Shown here piece after piece: positions 43,110-52,889 of a stretch of DNA of 64,000 nucleotides. Position numbers and translations under genes: made by a program. The stretch spans positions 1 through 64,000 of the forward strand of contig NZ_JMTZ01000002.1 in NCBI RefSeq assembly GCF_000731095.1, given 5' to 3'. Every line of letters starts with the position of its first letter. Position 1 is the stretch's first letter. The stretch is from Lysobacter antibioticus (GTDB taxonomy: Bacteria > Pseudomonadota > Gammaproteobacteria > Xanthomonadales > Xanthomonadaceae). Under the pieces are notes generated by a model. It searched no databases. It was not told the origin of the DNA and saw only the letters and a program-made list of their open reading frames with translations.

Positions 43110-43907
43110 TCAGCGCTGGAGCAGGAAACCGAGCACCGCGCTCATGAACTCGGCCGGGCATTCGACGTTCGACAGATGCACCGCCGGCAGCACCAGCAGG
43201 CTCGCGCCGGGCACGCTCGCGGCGATGGCCTCGCCGTGGCTGGCCAGGGTCACCGTGTCGTAGCGGCCGGCGATCACCAGGGTCGGGCGCGCCACCCGCT
43301 CGAGCGTCGGGCGCATATCCAGATCGCGCACCGCCGCGTAATTGCCGGCCAGGCCGCGCGGATCGGTGGCGAGCAACATGCCGCGGAAGGCCTGGATCGC
43401 CGGCCCGTTCGCCTCGCGCAGCGCCGCCGGGAACCAGTTGCCGAGAAACATCTCGGCGGTGTCGGCCATGTCCTCGACGCCCAGCACTGCGGCGATCCGC
43501 TCCGCCCATTGCCCGGCCGGCCCCAGATAGGCCGAGGTATTGCTCAGAATCAAACGGTCGATGCGCTCGCCGGCATGCACGCCGAGCCACTGCCCGATCA
43601 TGCCGCCGAGCGACAGGCCGAGAAAATGCGCGCGTTCTATGCGCAGGGCGTCGAGCAGGTCGATCACGTCGCGGCCCAGGCGTTCGAGCGAGTACTCGCC
43701 CGCGGGCACGCCGGACGCGCCGTGGCCGCGCGTGTCATAACGCAGCACGCGGAAATGCCGCGCGAGTTCCGCCACTTGCGCATCCCACATATGCAGATCG
43801 GTGCCGATCGAGTTGGACAGCACGAGCACCGGGCGCTCGGCCGCGCCGTCGAGGCGGTAGGCGATGCGCACGCCGTCGCTGGCGTTGAGGTAAGACAGGT
43901 CGTTCAT
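43110..43907 (-). CDS. pcaD: PcaD-like 3-oxoadipate enol-lactonase / alpha-beta hydrolase
   Basis: 265 aa. Hallmark PcaD strings: SNSIGTDLHMWDAQV, nucleophile elbow GLSLGGMIGQWLG (Ser), His in AVHLSNVECP. PcaD opens 3-oxoadipate enol-lactone in the protocatechuate/catechol branch of the beta-ketoadipate pathway; no other pca gene is next door, so a related lactone is possible. Divergent LysR gene with a clear dyad between them. Its 3' end touches the ycaO stop with no spacer. Confidence 0.82.
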   Translation of the reverse strand: MNDLSYLNASDGVRIAYRLDGAAERPVLVLSNSIGTDLHMWDAQVAELARHFRVLRYDTRGHGASGVPAGEYSLERLGRDVIDLLDALRIERAHFLGLSLGGMIGQWLGVHAGERIDRLILSNTSAYLGPAGQWAERIAAVLGVEDMADTAEMFLGNWFPAALREANGPAIQAFRGMLLATDPRGLAGNYAAVRDLDMRPTLERVARPTLVIAGRYDTVTLASHGEAIAASVPGASLLVLPAVHLSNVECPAEFMSAVLGFLLQR

Positions 43908-44029
43908 GGCGATGCTCCGTTCGGATAGGCCGCTTGTGAGCTTCGCGGGCAGTCGTTCAGCCCGGTGTCGCTCCTGCAACGGCAGACGCCGCGGAGCAAA
44001 TCCTAGTTGCGGCCGATCCCGGCGGATAT

Positions 44030-44053
44030 TACAAAGCTCGTACATTCTTTGTA
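44030..44053. promoter_or_regulatory. LysR-type operator, lactonase/LysR divergent region
   Basis: TACAAAG (44030-44036) and CTTTGTA (44047-44053) are perfect inverted arms with a 10-base spacer. It ends 12 bp before the LysR start codon and 123 bp from the lactonase start, fitting shared control. Confidence 0.65.
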
Positions 44054-44065
44054 GTCATATCCGAC

Positions 44066-45034
44066 ATGAGCGCCTTCACCCTGCACGACCTGCAATGCTT
44101 CGACGCCGTAGTCCGCGCCGGCGGCTTCCAGGCCGCGGCCGCGACCTTGCATCGCTCGCATCCGGCGGTGTTCGCCGCGGTCGCCAAGCTGGAGCGCCAG
44201 CTCGGTTTCGACCTGCTCGACCGCAGCGGCTACCGGGTGCGCCCGACCGACGCCGGCCAGTCCTTCCATCGCCGCGCCCAGGCCTTGCTGCGCGAGATGG
44301 AGGAATTGCGTACTCATGCCGCGCAACTGGCCATGGGCGAGGAAAGCGAACTGCGCGTGGTGATCGGCGACCTCTGCCCGCGGCCGCAGATGCTGGCCCT
44401 GTTGAGCCGCTTCTTCGCCGCCCGCCCGGGCACCCGCCTGCATCTGCATTTCGAGGCGGTCAGCGGGCCTACCGAGCGTTTGTTCGACGGCGACGCCGAC
44501 TTGATCCTGCATCGCGTCGACAAGCGCGATCCGCGCATCGAGTGGATGGATCTGTGCCCGGTGCCGTTCGTGCCGGTGGTCGCCGCGGGTTTCCTGCCGT
44601 TCCCGATCTCGCGCGCGATCAAGCCCGAACGGATGCGCGACTTTACCCAATGCGTCATGCGCGACAGCGCGCGTCACTCGCCGCCACGCGACTACTTCAT
44701 GATCGAAGGCGCGCATCAATGCACCGTCGCCGATCAGCTCATGAAGAAGGACATCATCCTGCAGGGCATGGGCTGGGGCCACATGCCGCGGTTCCTGATC
44801 GAACAGGAATTGCGCGAGGGGCGGCTGCATTCGATCGCTGGCCGCTACCTGCCCGGCAGCGTCGAGGACCTGGTGGCGGCGCGGCGCAGCGACCGCGCGC
44901 ACGGCCCGGTCGCGAACCGATTGTGGAGCTATCTTGGCGAACAGGCACCGCGATTCCGCGACTCCATCCAAGCGGCCATGCCCACGGCGAGGACAAAGGC
45001 GAAGCCTGCCAGCTCACCGAACAAGCGCGGATGA
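44066..45034 (+). CDS. LysR-family regulator
   Basis: 322 aa. N-terminal HTH (HDLQCFDAVVRAGGFQAAAATL, FAAVAKLERQLGFDLLD) and LysR effector domain (about 95-300). Divergent from the PcaD-like gene, with a dyad between, so probably its activator. It is not obviously PcaQ by sequence, and the effector is unknown. A stretch after residue 305 is polar and disordered. Confidence 0.87.
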   Translation: MSAFTLHDLQCFDAVVRAGGFQAAAATLHRSHPAVFAAVAKLERQLGFDLLDRSGYRVRPTDAGQSFHRRAQALLREMEELRTHAAQLAMGEESELRVVIGDLCPRPQMLALLSRFFAARPGTRLHLHFEAVSGPTERLFDGDADLILHRVDKRDPRIEWMDLCPVPFVPVVAAGFLPFPISRAIKPERMRDFTQCVMRDSARHSPPRDYFMIEGAHQCTVADQLMKKDIILQGMGWGHMPRFLIEQELREGRLHSIAGRYLPGSVEDLVAARRSDRAHGPVANRLWSYLGEQAPRFRDSIQAAMPTARTKAKPASSPNKRG

Positions 45035-45228
45035 CGCGACCCGCTGCCGCCGCGGCCGTATAACGCAAGCCGCGCGTCGATACGTCCATACGCCTGCGCC
45101 AAGCCACTGCAGCGCCCGCCGATTCATGTCTGCGTTGCATTTCTGACGCGCTCCCTGTTGGCCTGTCCGGCCGACACCTGTCGTTGGCTTGGTCGTAACT
45201 GGACTCAAGGCCACAGGAGTAGCCGACC

Positions 45229-45642
45229 ATGAACACCGCGTTGAACACCGCACTTTGGATCGCCCTCGCCATCGCCGCTGCGGCCGAGGGCTGCAGCCCG
45301 GTCGCCGCCAGCCAAGTCTCCGGCTGGTGGGACGGCAACTGGAACTGCACCATCGATGGCCGCCCTGCCAAGATGAAATGGAGCGCCGTCAATGACAGTC
45401 AAACGACCTGCGACGACGACGAGGTCTGCACTCACACCTTCGGCGCCCGCTGGAAGGGTAGGTTCTCCGACAACGGCTCGGCCTGGGTGGCGCTGAACAA
45501 TGCGCGCCGCGGCAAAAACGGCGGCCTGTACTTCAACCATGCCGACGGCAACCGCTGGTACCTGCCCACGCCGACGGACAATCGGTCCAAGGGTTGGACG
45601 ACCTGGAACGGCCAGCGCTATCCGCTGGTGTGCTGGCGCTGA
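45229..45642 (+). CDS. DUF6006-family secreted protein
   Basis: 137 aa. A signal sequence (about 1-25) precedes a compact domain with GWWDGNWNCTIDGRPAKMKW, DDEVCTHTFG, FSDNGSAWVAL and YFNHADGNRWYLP, matching DUF6006. Conserved Cys probably form disulfides after export. Function unknown. An AGGAG ribosome site precedes the ATG. Confidence 0.75.
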   Translation: MNTALNTALWIALAIAAAAEGCSPVAASQVSGWWDGNWNCTIDGRPAKMKWSAVNDSQTTCDDDEVCTHTFGARWKGRFSDNGSAWVALNNARRGKNGGLYFNHADGNRWYLPTPTDNRSKGWTTWNGQRYPLVCWR

Positions 45643-45688
45643 GGCCGCTCGTTCGCTGAGCCATCGCGCACGCCGCGCGATTCGGCGG

Positions 45689-45716
45689 CCGCCTGCATCG
45701 GGGTTCCGGCAGGCGG
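45689..45716. terminator. Hairpin between convergent DUF6006 and dienelactone-hydrolase genes
   Basis: CCGCCTGC (45689-45696) and GCAGGCGG (45709-45716) give an 8-bp stem 46 bp after one stop and 18 bp before the other. Probable bidirectional terminator. Confidence 0.45.
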
Positions 45717-45733
45717 CGGTTACCGGCATCGAT

Positions 45734-46585
45734 TCAATCGCGCGACTCTGTCCTGGCAAGACGCCGGGCGAAGAACGCCAGGATCTCGTCGCGCGCGGCG
45801 ATGGTCGGCTGACCGGCTTCGTCGATCAGATGCGCCGTCACCACGCTGTGCGGGCTGGCGACCACGTGCTCGAAGAACGGCGCCAGGCCCTCGCGATTGG
45901 CCGCACTGTCGGGCAGCACCCGCGCGACGAAACGCTCGCCGAGCGCCTCGGCGTAAGCAGCGAAGCGCTGCGCCTTGCAGAAACGGTCGCCGTCGAAGCG
46001 ATAGGCCATGACCGTCAGGTTCTCGCGTTCCAGGCGTTGCCGCACCGCGGCGAGTTGCTCGGGCGCGATCTCCAGCCCGGCCGGGTCGTCCAGCGGCAGC
46101 GAAGGCTGCGCCAACACCGGCGCCAACATCGAAGGTTCGAGCATCATGGTCAGGGCGAAGTTGCCGGTGAAGCACATACCGATCGCGCCGACGCCGGGGC
46201 CGCCGCATTCGCCGTGCGCGAAGCGCGCCAGCGCGCGCAGCCATTGCGTGACCGGGCTCGAACCCTGGCCGGCGAAGGCGCGAAACTCGGCGCTGACGCA
46301 AGCGCGCTGGAAGATCGCCTTGCTCTCCTCGACACCGGGCACGGCGCCATCTCGGCCGAACAGCGAAGGCATGTAGACGGTGAACCCCGCGTCCCGGACC
46401 CAGCGGGCGAAGCGCGCCACCTGCGGGCTGATGCCCGGCATCTCGGTCATGACGATGACCGCCGGCCCGATGCCGGCGACGTGCACGCGCTTGCCGACGC
46501 CGTCGAGGGTAATCGTGCGCGGCTCGAAGTCGTCGAGCGGATCGGACTGGCCGAGATCGGTGCGGTTGATCGGGGCAGACGGCAT
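45734..46585 (-). CDS. Dienelactone-hydrolase family protein
   Basis: 283 aa. The alpha/beta hydrolase core has the dienelactone-hydrolase nucleophile elbow AIGMCFTGNFALT (Cys) and a His in VTAHLID; Asp is less certain. A chlorocatechol/dienelactone substrate or another ester is possible. Divergent from the GlxA-type regulator with 99 bp between, suggesting regulation by it. Confidence 0.8.
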   Translation of the reverse strand: MPSAPINRTDLGQSDPLDDFEPRTITLDGVGKRVHVAGIGPAVIVMTEMPGISPQVARFARWVRDAGFTVYMPSLFGRDGAVPGVEESKAIFQRACVSAEFRAFAGQGSSPVTQWLRALARFAHGECGGPGVGAIGMCFTGNFALTMMLEPSMLAPVLAQPSLPLDDPAGLEIAPEQLAAVRQRLERENLTVMAYRFDGDRFCKAQRFAAYAEALGERFVARVLPDSAANREGLAPFFEHVVASPHSVVTAHLIDEAGQPTIAARDEILAFFARRLARTESRD

Positions 46586-46684
46586 TCGTGGGTGTCCTCT
46601 GGTCGGGCGCTGCCTACGCGGCGCGGCATCGGCTCGACCGCATTGCAACCCGCCACGCGCTAGACTTCGAGTGTCCGCTTGGAC

Positions 46685-47689
46685 ATGTTTCGGGCGTTTC
46701 CGGCCATGCACGATTTCACCGTCCTGATCCTACCCGGCGCCTACGCCAGCAGCGTCGCCGTCACCCTCGACCTGCTCGGCGCCGCGGCCGTGCTCGCACC
46801 GCGACTGCAAACGCCGCGACCGAATTGGCGGGTGCTATCGCCCGACGGCGGCAGCGTGACGCTCGGCAACGGCCTGCGCATCGACACTCGAGCCTTGCCC
46901 AGGCGCTCGCGCAACGACGCCTCGACCTGGGTGGTACCGGGCCTGGGCGTGGACCAGCCTGCGCAACTCATCGCTCGCCTGGCCCAGGCCGATGCGCAAT
47001 ATGCAATCGCAGGGCTGCGCCGCCATGCCGCGCGCGGCGGCAGTGTCGCCGCCTCGTGCTCGGCGGTGTTCCTGCTGCAGGCCGCCGGCCTGCTGCAGGG
47101 GCGCCGGGCTACGACTTCGTGGTGGTTGGCCGCGGACCTGCAACGCATCGCCCCGGACTGCAAGGTCGACGCCGACCGCATGGTCTGCAGCGACGGCCCG
47201 GTCAGCACCGCCGGCGCGGCGTTCGCCCAGTCGGACCTGATGCTGCAGTTGCTGCGCCTGCGTTTCGGCAGCGCGCTGGCCGACGTCGTCGCCAAGATCC
47301 TGCTGCTCGACGGCCGCCAGGCGCAGGCGCCGTTCGTGATCCCGTCGATGCTCGCCGGCGGCAACGAACTGGTGGCGCGGCTGACCCGGCGCATCGAGTC
47401 CTCGCTGCCGCATCCGCCAAGCCTGAGCGAACTCGCCTCGGAGTTCGCGATGTCGCCGAGAACCCTGGCCCGGCACGTGCGCGCCGCCACCGGCCGGACC
47501 GCGCTGGCCCTGATCCAAAGCGTGCGCTTGAACCGCGCGAGGCGCTTGATCGAGACCAGCCGCATGAGCATCGAACAGGTCGCGGCGCAGGTCGGCTACG
47601 AGGATGCGACGGCGTTGCGGCGGCTGATGCGCAAGGCCACCGGCGCCACGCCGAGCCGGTTCCGCCCGAGCCACCACCCCTTGGGGTAG
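46685..47689 (+). CDS. GlxA-type AraC regulator with DJ-1/PfpI-like domain
   Basis: 334 aa. N-terminal DJ-1/PfpI-like domain (FTVLILPGAYASSV, then Cys in VAASCSAVFLL) and C-terminal AraC HTH (LASEFAMSPRTLARHVRAAT, VAAQVGYEDATALRRLM). GlxA-like proteins usually regulate adjacent catabolic genes. Alternative starts at 46706 (ATG) or a TTG at 46679 are possible. It ends 11 bp before the palindromic element. Confidence 0.85.
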   Translation: MFRAFPAMHDFTVLILPGAYASSVAVTLDLLGAAAVLAPRLQTPRPNWRVLSPDGGSVTLGNGLRIDTRALPRRSRNDASTWVVPGLGVDQPAQLIARLAQADAQYAIAGLRRHAARGGSVAASCSAVFLLQAAGLLQGRRATTSWWLAADLQRIAPDCKVDADRMVCSDGPVSTAGAAFAQSDLMLQLLRLRFGSALADVVAKILLLDGRQAQAPFVIPSMLAGGNELVARLTRRIESSLPHPPSLSELASEFAMSPRTLARHVRAATGRTALALIQSVRLNRARRLIETSRMSIEQVAAQVGYEDATALRRLMRKATGATPSRFRPSHHPLG

Positions 47690-47700
47690 CAGCGGCGCCC

Positions 47701-47966
47701 TGGATTTCCTTCGCTCACAAGCCGCGGCTGCGAAGCTTCTGCATGCGGCGCCAGTCGCGGCTCACGCCGCTCCTACAAAAACGGCTGCCGATGTCGCTCG
47801 ACTCGCTCCGCTCCCACTGTAAGGGCGGCGTGAGCCGCGACTACGAAGTACCGGAGCCCGACGCAACCTGCGCGAAGCCGACCAGCCCTCGCGAGCGACG
47901 AATCTCCGGATCGTCGCGATGCAGACCGGTGCTTCGCGGTCGCGGCTTGTGACCGAAGAAAATCCA
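47701..47966. mobile_element. 266-bp MITE-like nested palindrome
   Basis: Outer 36-bp imperfect inverted repeats (47701-47736 against 47931-47966; 32/36 match, starting TGGATTT and ending AAATCCA) enclose a perfect 17-bp inner pair GTCGCGGCTCACGCCGC (47754-47770) / GCGGCGTGAGCCGCGAC (47826-47842). A GCCGCTCCTAC word recurs at 47767 and at 47975. No ORF inside. It lies between a regulator and a convergent cellulase gene. The form matches a non-autonomous MITE or a compound REP element; no target duplication was seen. Confidence 0.75.
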
Positions 47967-48003
47967 GAAGGACGCCGCTCCTACCCCTTGAAGCGCAGCG
48001 CCC

Positions 48004-48996
48004 TCAGCGCCCCTCGATCAAGCGTATCGCGATGTCGGGCGAGAACTGCCCGGCCGGGATCCCCGGCCCAATGCCGCAGTTGCCGTCGGAATCGCCCGGC
48101 ACTTTGATCCATAACAGCATTTCCGCGCCGCTGCCGCTGTTCTGCGAGACCGTGCCGAGCTTGCGGCCGGGCGGGTTGCACCACTCGCCGTTGGAGCCGT
48201 TGCCGTTGCGGCTGGTGTCGACTATGAACGGCTTGGGGTAGCCGAACTGCCGCTGCAAGGCGCCGGCGACGGCGACGCCGTAAGCATTGGAATCGGCGGT
48301 GGTGTAGTAGTTCGACACGTTCAGGGCGAAGCCGCGAATGCCTTTGACGCCGGCCGAGTTCAGACGCCGCGCCATTTCGTCGGCGCCGATCCAACGGGCG
48401 TTGCCGCCGTCGTGATAGACCAAGGCATTCGGCGCGCGCAGCTTGAATTCGTTCGCGGCGTACTGCAGCAGACCGGTGCGGACGCTGCGCTGATCGGCGG
48501 GCAGGCAATCCAGTTGGGCCAGTGCGTCGGGCTCGATCACCACCACCGCGCGGCGGCTGCCGATGCCCGCGGCGAAGCCGGAGATCCAGGCGCGATAAGC
48601 CTCGGGACTGCCGGCGCCGCCGCCGGAGTGACTGCCGCAATCGCGGCCGGGAATGTTGTAGGCGACCAGGATCGGTAACTTGTCTGCGGTCTGCGCCGCA
48701 CCGACGAAGCTCGCCACCGCGGTATTGATGTTGCCGCTCCAGTTGCCGAACCAGCGCGCCATCGGCCGGGTCGAGATCGCGCTGCCGATCCGCGTCGCGC
48801 GCGGATCGCCGGCATGGTCGCGCACCCAGATCGCCGGATTCGAGTACGGGTCGACATAGAAACCGCCGTTCTGATTCGCCGCGCTCGCTGCGCCCGGCGC
48901 CAATGCGGCGAAACACAGGGCGATGACGCCGGCGACGAAACCGCGCTGCCGCTGCGGACGAACCGCTGCCGCACCGGCCATGGAATATCGATGCAT
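48004..48996 (-). CDS. Secreted GH6-family cellulase (endoglucanase/cellobiohydrolase)
   Basis: 330 aa. A twin-basic N-terminus and signal peptide end near ASAA. GH6 catalytic core: VVVIEPDALAQL (catalytic Asp in PDAL), LNVSNYYTT, IVDTSRNGNG, and the late LLWIKVPGDSDGNC (Asp in the substrate loop). It inverts beta-1,4-glucan hydrolysis. No separate cellulose-binding domain is present, unlike many GH6 enzymes. The start has AGGAGG 4 nt upstream. Confidence 0.92.
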   Translation of the reverse strand: MHRYSMAGAAAVRPQRQRGFVAGVIALCFAALAPGAASAANQNGGFYVDPYSNPAIWVRDHAGDPRATRIGSAISTRPMARWFGNWSGNINTAVASFVGAAQTADKLPILVAYNIPGRDCGSHSGGGAGSPEAYRAWISGFAAGIGSRRAVVVIEPDALAQLDCLPADQRSVRTGLLQYAANEFKLRAPNALVYHDGGNARWIGADEMARRLNSAGVKGIRGFALNVSNYYTTADSNAYGVAVAGALQRQFGYPKPFIVDTSRNGNGSNGEWCNPPGRKLGTVSQNSGSGAEMLLWIKVPGDSDGNCGIGPGIPAGQFSPDIAIRLIEGR

Positions 48997-49168
48997 GGAG
49001 CCTCCTGCGTGCTGACTGGAACTGCACAGAAGGTGACTTCGAAGCCCGCCGCGCGCTCCGAAACGCCTCACACTTTCGTGCATCCGTCTTGGCAAAACCG
49101 CCGCCTCGCGCTCGTTCCGCCACCCAGCGCACGCTTGCCGCGTTGCGGCTATTGCGGACCGCGCGCCG

Positions 49169-51031
49169 CTACAGCGTTTCGACGGCGGCGGCGCGCGCGC
49201 AGCGGCCGAGCTCGCGGCCGAGGCCGGAGTTCGTGCCCGACGCCCCGACGAGCCCACGCAGGCTGCAGGCGTCGGCGACCACAGGCGCCAGACAGACGTC
49301 CCAATCCATGCTCAGCGCATGCTCGGCGCTCGACCAGGTGCAGCCGTGCGTCGCGCTACCCGGCACCAAAGTCCAACCGCGCCGGTTCGCGTGGCCCAAG
49401 TGTTGGCTGCGGGTGGTATCGATGCAGGCCGCCAGGGCGATGTCCTGCACCAACAACCAGCGCGTCTGCGGCGACTGCCGCTGCCACTCCAGTCCGCGCC
49501 GCATCTGCACCGGGAAGATCGCCTTGAAGCCGAACTCGGCGACCGGCCGGTCGGCCATCAACAGGTTCTGCTCGCGCCAGGCCACCAGGCCCAGTTCGGC
49601 CTTCGGGCCGATGCGCTTGCCCACTTCGGCCATCAGGCCGCGCGCGGACGACGAATCGTTGAGCAACGGCGCCATGACCAGGCCGAACGCGACCCACAAG
49701 CCGGCCAGCATCGCCGCCATGCCGGCGAAGGCGCGGCGTCGCCCGGTCCACAACAGACAGGCCAGGCCCCAACCGCCGACCGCGGCGACGCTGGCGGCCA
49801 GCGCCGAGGACACGTCCTCGAGCGAGCGCTCGGCGACGAAGCGCCGTTCGAACCCGGGATCGCCGAACCACATCGCCAGGCCGCCGAGCAGCAGTGCGAT
49901 GGACAATACCGCGGTGAAACCGAGCGCGACGCGCTGCGCCGACGCCTTGCGCAGCAAGCCCGGCAGCAACGGCGCCAGCGCCAACGCGACCATCGGCAGC
50001 GCCGGCAAGATGTACATATCGCGCTTTCCGCCGGGAATGCTGAAGAACAGCAGGACCAGCAACCACCACGCCAGCGGCAACAGATAGCGCGCATCGCGAC
50101 GGCGCAGACGCCGGCGCCAGGCCGGCAGCGCCCACGGCAAGGCGAGCATGGTCGGCAACCACATGGTCGCCATCACTTCCAGGAAGTACCAAGTCGGTTG
50201 GCCGTGATCCCAGGACGCGCCGTAACGCTTGGCGGTCTGGCGCACCAGAATGTCGTTGAGATAGGCCGAGTACTGGCCGCCGTCCGGCCCGAGCGCGGCG
50301 ATCGCCAGCGGCACCAGCCAGATGCCGGCGGCGGCGACGAAGGCGAGCGGCCCGAGCCAGAACTTCGCGCTCTTGGCATGCAGCTTCACGTTCCAGCCGC
50401 GCAACGAGGCGATGGCGGCCGGGATCAGCATCAGCAAGGCGATCGCACCGACGCCCTTGCTGATCGTGCCCAGCCCCGCCGCGGCCCAGCCGAGCATCCA
50501 CATCGGCCAGTCCGGGCCGCGCTTGCGCGCGCTCAGCAAGACATGGCGCAGCAGACCGTAATTGGCCAGGGTGATCCAGAACACCACCAACGGATCGATC
50601 TGGGCCTTCTTCGCCTGCCAGGTGAACTGCAGGGCGAACAGCAACGCATAGCCGGCGTACAGGCCGACACGACGCGTCCACAGGCGGCGGCCGAGATCGA
50701 CCACGCACCACAGCGTGCCCAGCGAGGCCAGCAGCGACGGCAACAGGAAGGCGATGCGCCACTCACCGAACACCTGATAAGCGGCGGCCTGCAGCCACAT
50801 GAACAACGGCGGCTTGTCGGAATACAGCTCGTGGCCGCGATGCGGGAACAGCCAATCGCCGCTCTCGATCATCTGCTTGGCGACCAGGGCGAAACGCGGC
50901 TCGTCGGCCGGCCAGGGATCGCGCAGGCCCAAGCCGACCCCGAGCACCAGCACCGCCAGCACCCAGAACAGGACGGTCTGGTTGCGTCTGGCGACTCGAT
51001 GTAGCGCGGCGCTGTGCAGGATCGTGGTCAT
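49169..51031 (-). CDS. ArnT-like polyprenyl-phosphate glycosyltransferase (GT-C)
   Basis: 620 aa with about a dozen transmembrane helices. The first periplasmic loop carries the GT-C acidic motif DPWPADEPRFA, followed by GDWLFPHRGHELYSDKPPL. This resembles ArnT (L-Ara4N transferase) and other PMT_2 lipid-linked sugar transferases; it might modify lipid A or a glycan. The exact donor and acceptor cannot be told. Preceded by a 557-bp gap. Confidence 0.85.
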   Translation of the reverse strand: MTTILHSAALHRVARRNQTVLFWVLAVLVLGVGLGLRDPWPADEPRFALVAKQMIESGDWLFPHRGHELYSDKPPLFMWLQAAAYQVFGEWRIAFLLPSLLASLGTLWCVVDLGRRLWTRRVGLYAGYALLFALQFTWQAKKAQIDPLVVFWITLANYGLLRHVLLSARKRGPDWPMWMLGWAAAGLGTISKGVGAIALLMLIPAAIASLRGWNVKLHAKSAKFWLGPLAFVAAAGIWLVPLAIAALGPDGGQYSAYLNDILVRQTAKRYGASWDHGQPTWYFLEVMATMWLPTMLALPWALPAWRRRLRRRDARYLLPLAWWLLVLLFFSIPGGKRDMYILPALPMVALALAPLLPGLLRKASAQRVALGFTAVLSIALLLGGLAMWFGDPGFERRFVAERSLEDVSSALAASVAAVGGWGLACLLWTGRRRAFAGMAAMLAGLWVAFGLVMAPLLNDSSSARGLMAEVGKRIGPKAELGLVAWREQNLLMADRPVAEFGFKAIFPVQMRRGLEWQRQSPQTRWLLVQDIALAACIDTTRSQHLGHANRRGWTLVPGSATHGCTWSSAEHALSMDWDVCLAPVVADACSLRGLVGASGTNSGLGRELGRCARAAAVETL

Positions 51032-51588
51032 CGCGTGATCGGTAGTGGCGTGGTCTTGAAGCAGGGCAGCAGGAACGGTGGTGCCGGATCGGCGTGCTGC
51101 GAACGCCCGCAGGGCGAAGCGCCGGCATTGTATCGAGGCCGATCGCAGCCTCGGCATGACGGCTCGCACACGACCGCGCGCAGACCTCGGCTCGCATGGG
51201 CCCGCCTGCATCGGCAAGGGACGCAATCGGCGAATGCTGACATTCCCGATGTCCGATAGATGTCGGAGCCCGGACCGCCGCAGGCACGTCGTGCGCAGCG
51301 GCGCCCATGATGCGCAATACGCCACCGTTCGGAAACAGCGGCCACACTCCCGGGCCGGCCTCGGCTGGGCGAGCGCACCCGTTCGAGGCATACTTTTCGC
51401 CATGGCCGGTCGACGGCATCGCGCCATCCCGGTTCCCGTCCGTGCCCCGCTGCGAGGCCCGGCCGCGGCCGGACGGCCGCTCGCGACGGATGCGCCACGG
51501 CTCGCCTTCGACCGCGACAGCAGGACTCTCAAGCCCGCGGCGCGCATCGCGCTGCCGCGGACGCCCCATCGATGACGAGGTAGACCAG
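51032..51588. other. Divergent gap between the glycosyltransferase and fabV
   Basis: 557 bp. No convincing gene. A GACAT-tcccg-ATGTC dyad occurs at 51239-51253; otherwise nothing recognisable. fabV's non-AUG start lies at its right end. Confidence 0.45.
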
Positions 51589-52794
51589 TTGATCATCCAC
51601 CCCAAGGTTCGCGGTTTCATCTGCACCACCACGCACCCGCTCGGCTGCGAGCTCAACGTACGCGAGCAGATCGAAGCCACGCGCGCGCGCGGCGTCCGCA
51701 AGGACGGACCGAAGAAGGTGCTGGTGATCGGCGCGTCCAGCGGCTACGGCCTGGCCGCGCGCATCACCGCCGCGTTCGGCTTCGGCGCCGACACCCTCGG
51801 CGTGTTTTTCGAGAAGCCCGGCAGCGACAAGAAGGCCGGCACCGCCGGCTGGTACAACTCGGCCGCGTTCGACAAGTTCGCCAAGGCCGAGGGCCTGTAC
51901 AGCAAGTCGATCAACGGCGACGCCTTCTCCAATGAAGCGCGCGACACCGCCATCGAGCTGATCAAGAACGAGATGGGCGGGCAGATCGACCTGATCGTGT
52001 ATTCGCTGGCCTCGCCGGTACGCAAGCTGCCCGACACCGGCGAGCTCAAGCGCTCGGCGCTGAAGACCATCGGCGAGCCTTACGTCTCGACCGCGATCGA
52101 CACCAACAAGGACACCATCATCCAGGCCACGGTCGAGCCCGCCACCGAGCAGGAGATCGAAGACACCGTCACGGTGATGGGCGGACAGGACTGGGAGCTG
52201 TGGATCGACGCGCTCGAACGCGCCGGCGTGCTCGCGCCGGGCGCGCGCACCGTCGCCTTCAGCTACATCGGCACCGAGATCACCTGGCCGATCTACTGGC
52301 ACGGCGCGCTCGGCAAGGCCAAGGTCGACCTCGACCTGACCGCGCAGCGCCTGGATGCGCGCCTGCGCAAGATCGGCGGCGGCGCCAACGTGGCGGTGCT
52401 GAAGTCGGTGGTGACCCAGGCCAGCGCGGCCATCCCGGTGATGCCGCTGTACATCTCGCTGGTGTTCAAGGTGATGAAGGAAAAGGGACTGCACGAAGGC
52501 ACCGTCGACCAGCTCAGCCGCTTGTTCCGCGAGCGCCTCTACCGTGAAGACGGCCAGGCACCGCAGACCGACGACGAGCACCGCCTGCGCCTGGACGATT
52601 GGGAACTGCGCGACGAAGTCCAGGACACCTGCAAGGCGCTGTGGCCGCAGGTGACCACCGAGAATCTGTTCGAGCTCACCGACTACGCCGCTTACAAGCA
52701 CGAGTTCCTCAAGCTGTTCGGCTTCGAGCGCAGCGACGTCGACTACGACGCCGAGGTCGACCCCGACGTGAAGTTCGACTGCATCGAGCTCTGA
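51589..52794 (+). CDS. fabV: FabV, NADH-dependent enoyl-ACP reductase
   Basis: 401 aa, matching the family size. N-terminal [13 protein letters not shown] and NADH-binding [16 protein letters not shown]; catalytic Tyr/Lys region [20 protein letters not shown]. FabV is the last enzyme of the fatty-acid elongation cycle and is less sensitive to triclosan than FabI. No ATG is available: a TTG at 51589 aligns with the usual start and has GAGG 8 nt upstream. Confidence 0.92.
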   Translation: MIIHPKVRGFICTTTHPLGCELNVREQIEATRARGVRKDGPKKVLVIGASSGYGLAARITAAFGFGADTLGVFFEKPGSDKKAGTAGWYNSAAFDKFAKAEGLYSKSINGDAFSNEARDTAIELIKNEMGGQIDLIVYSLASPVRKLPDTGELKRSALKTIGEPYVSTAIDTNKDTIIQATVEPATEQEIEDTVTVMGGQDWELWIDALERAGVLAPGARTVAFSYIGTEITWPIYWHGALGKAKVDLDLTAQRLDARLRKIGGGANVAVLKSVVTQASAAIPVMPLYISLVFKVMKEKGLHEGTVDQLSRLFRERLYREDGQAPQTDDEHRLRLDDWELRDEVQDTCKALWPQVTTENLFELTDYAAYKHEFLKLFGFERSDVDYDAEVDPDVKFDCIEL

Positions 52795-52841
52795 GTCTCG
52801 GCGGGTTGCATCACGCTGCACCGGCGCCGCTCCCGGCGCCC

Positions 52842-52866
52842 CTCCGCTCCTGCGACAGGAGCGGAG
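52842..52866. terminator. fabV terminator
   Basis: CTCCGCTCCTG (52842-52852) and CAGGAGCGGAG (52856-52866) form a perfect 11-bp stem with a 3-base loop, 47 bp after fabV and 23 bp before the convergent zinc-ribbon gene. Likely bidirectional. Confidence 0.65.
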
Positions 52867-52889
52867 CCCGGACCGGCCCACAGGCCGCG

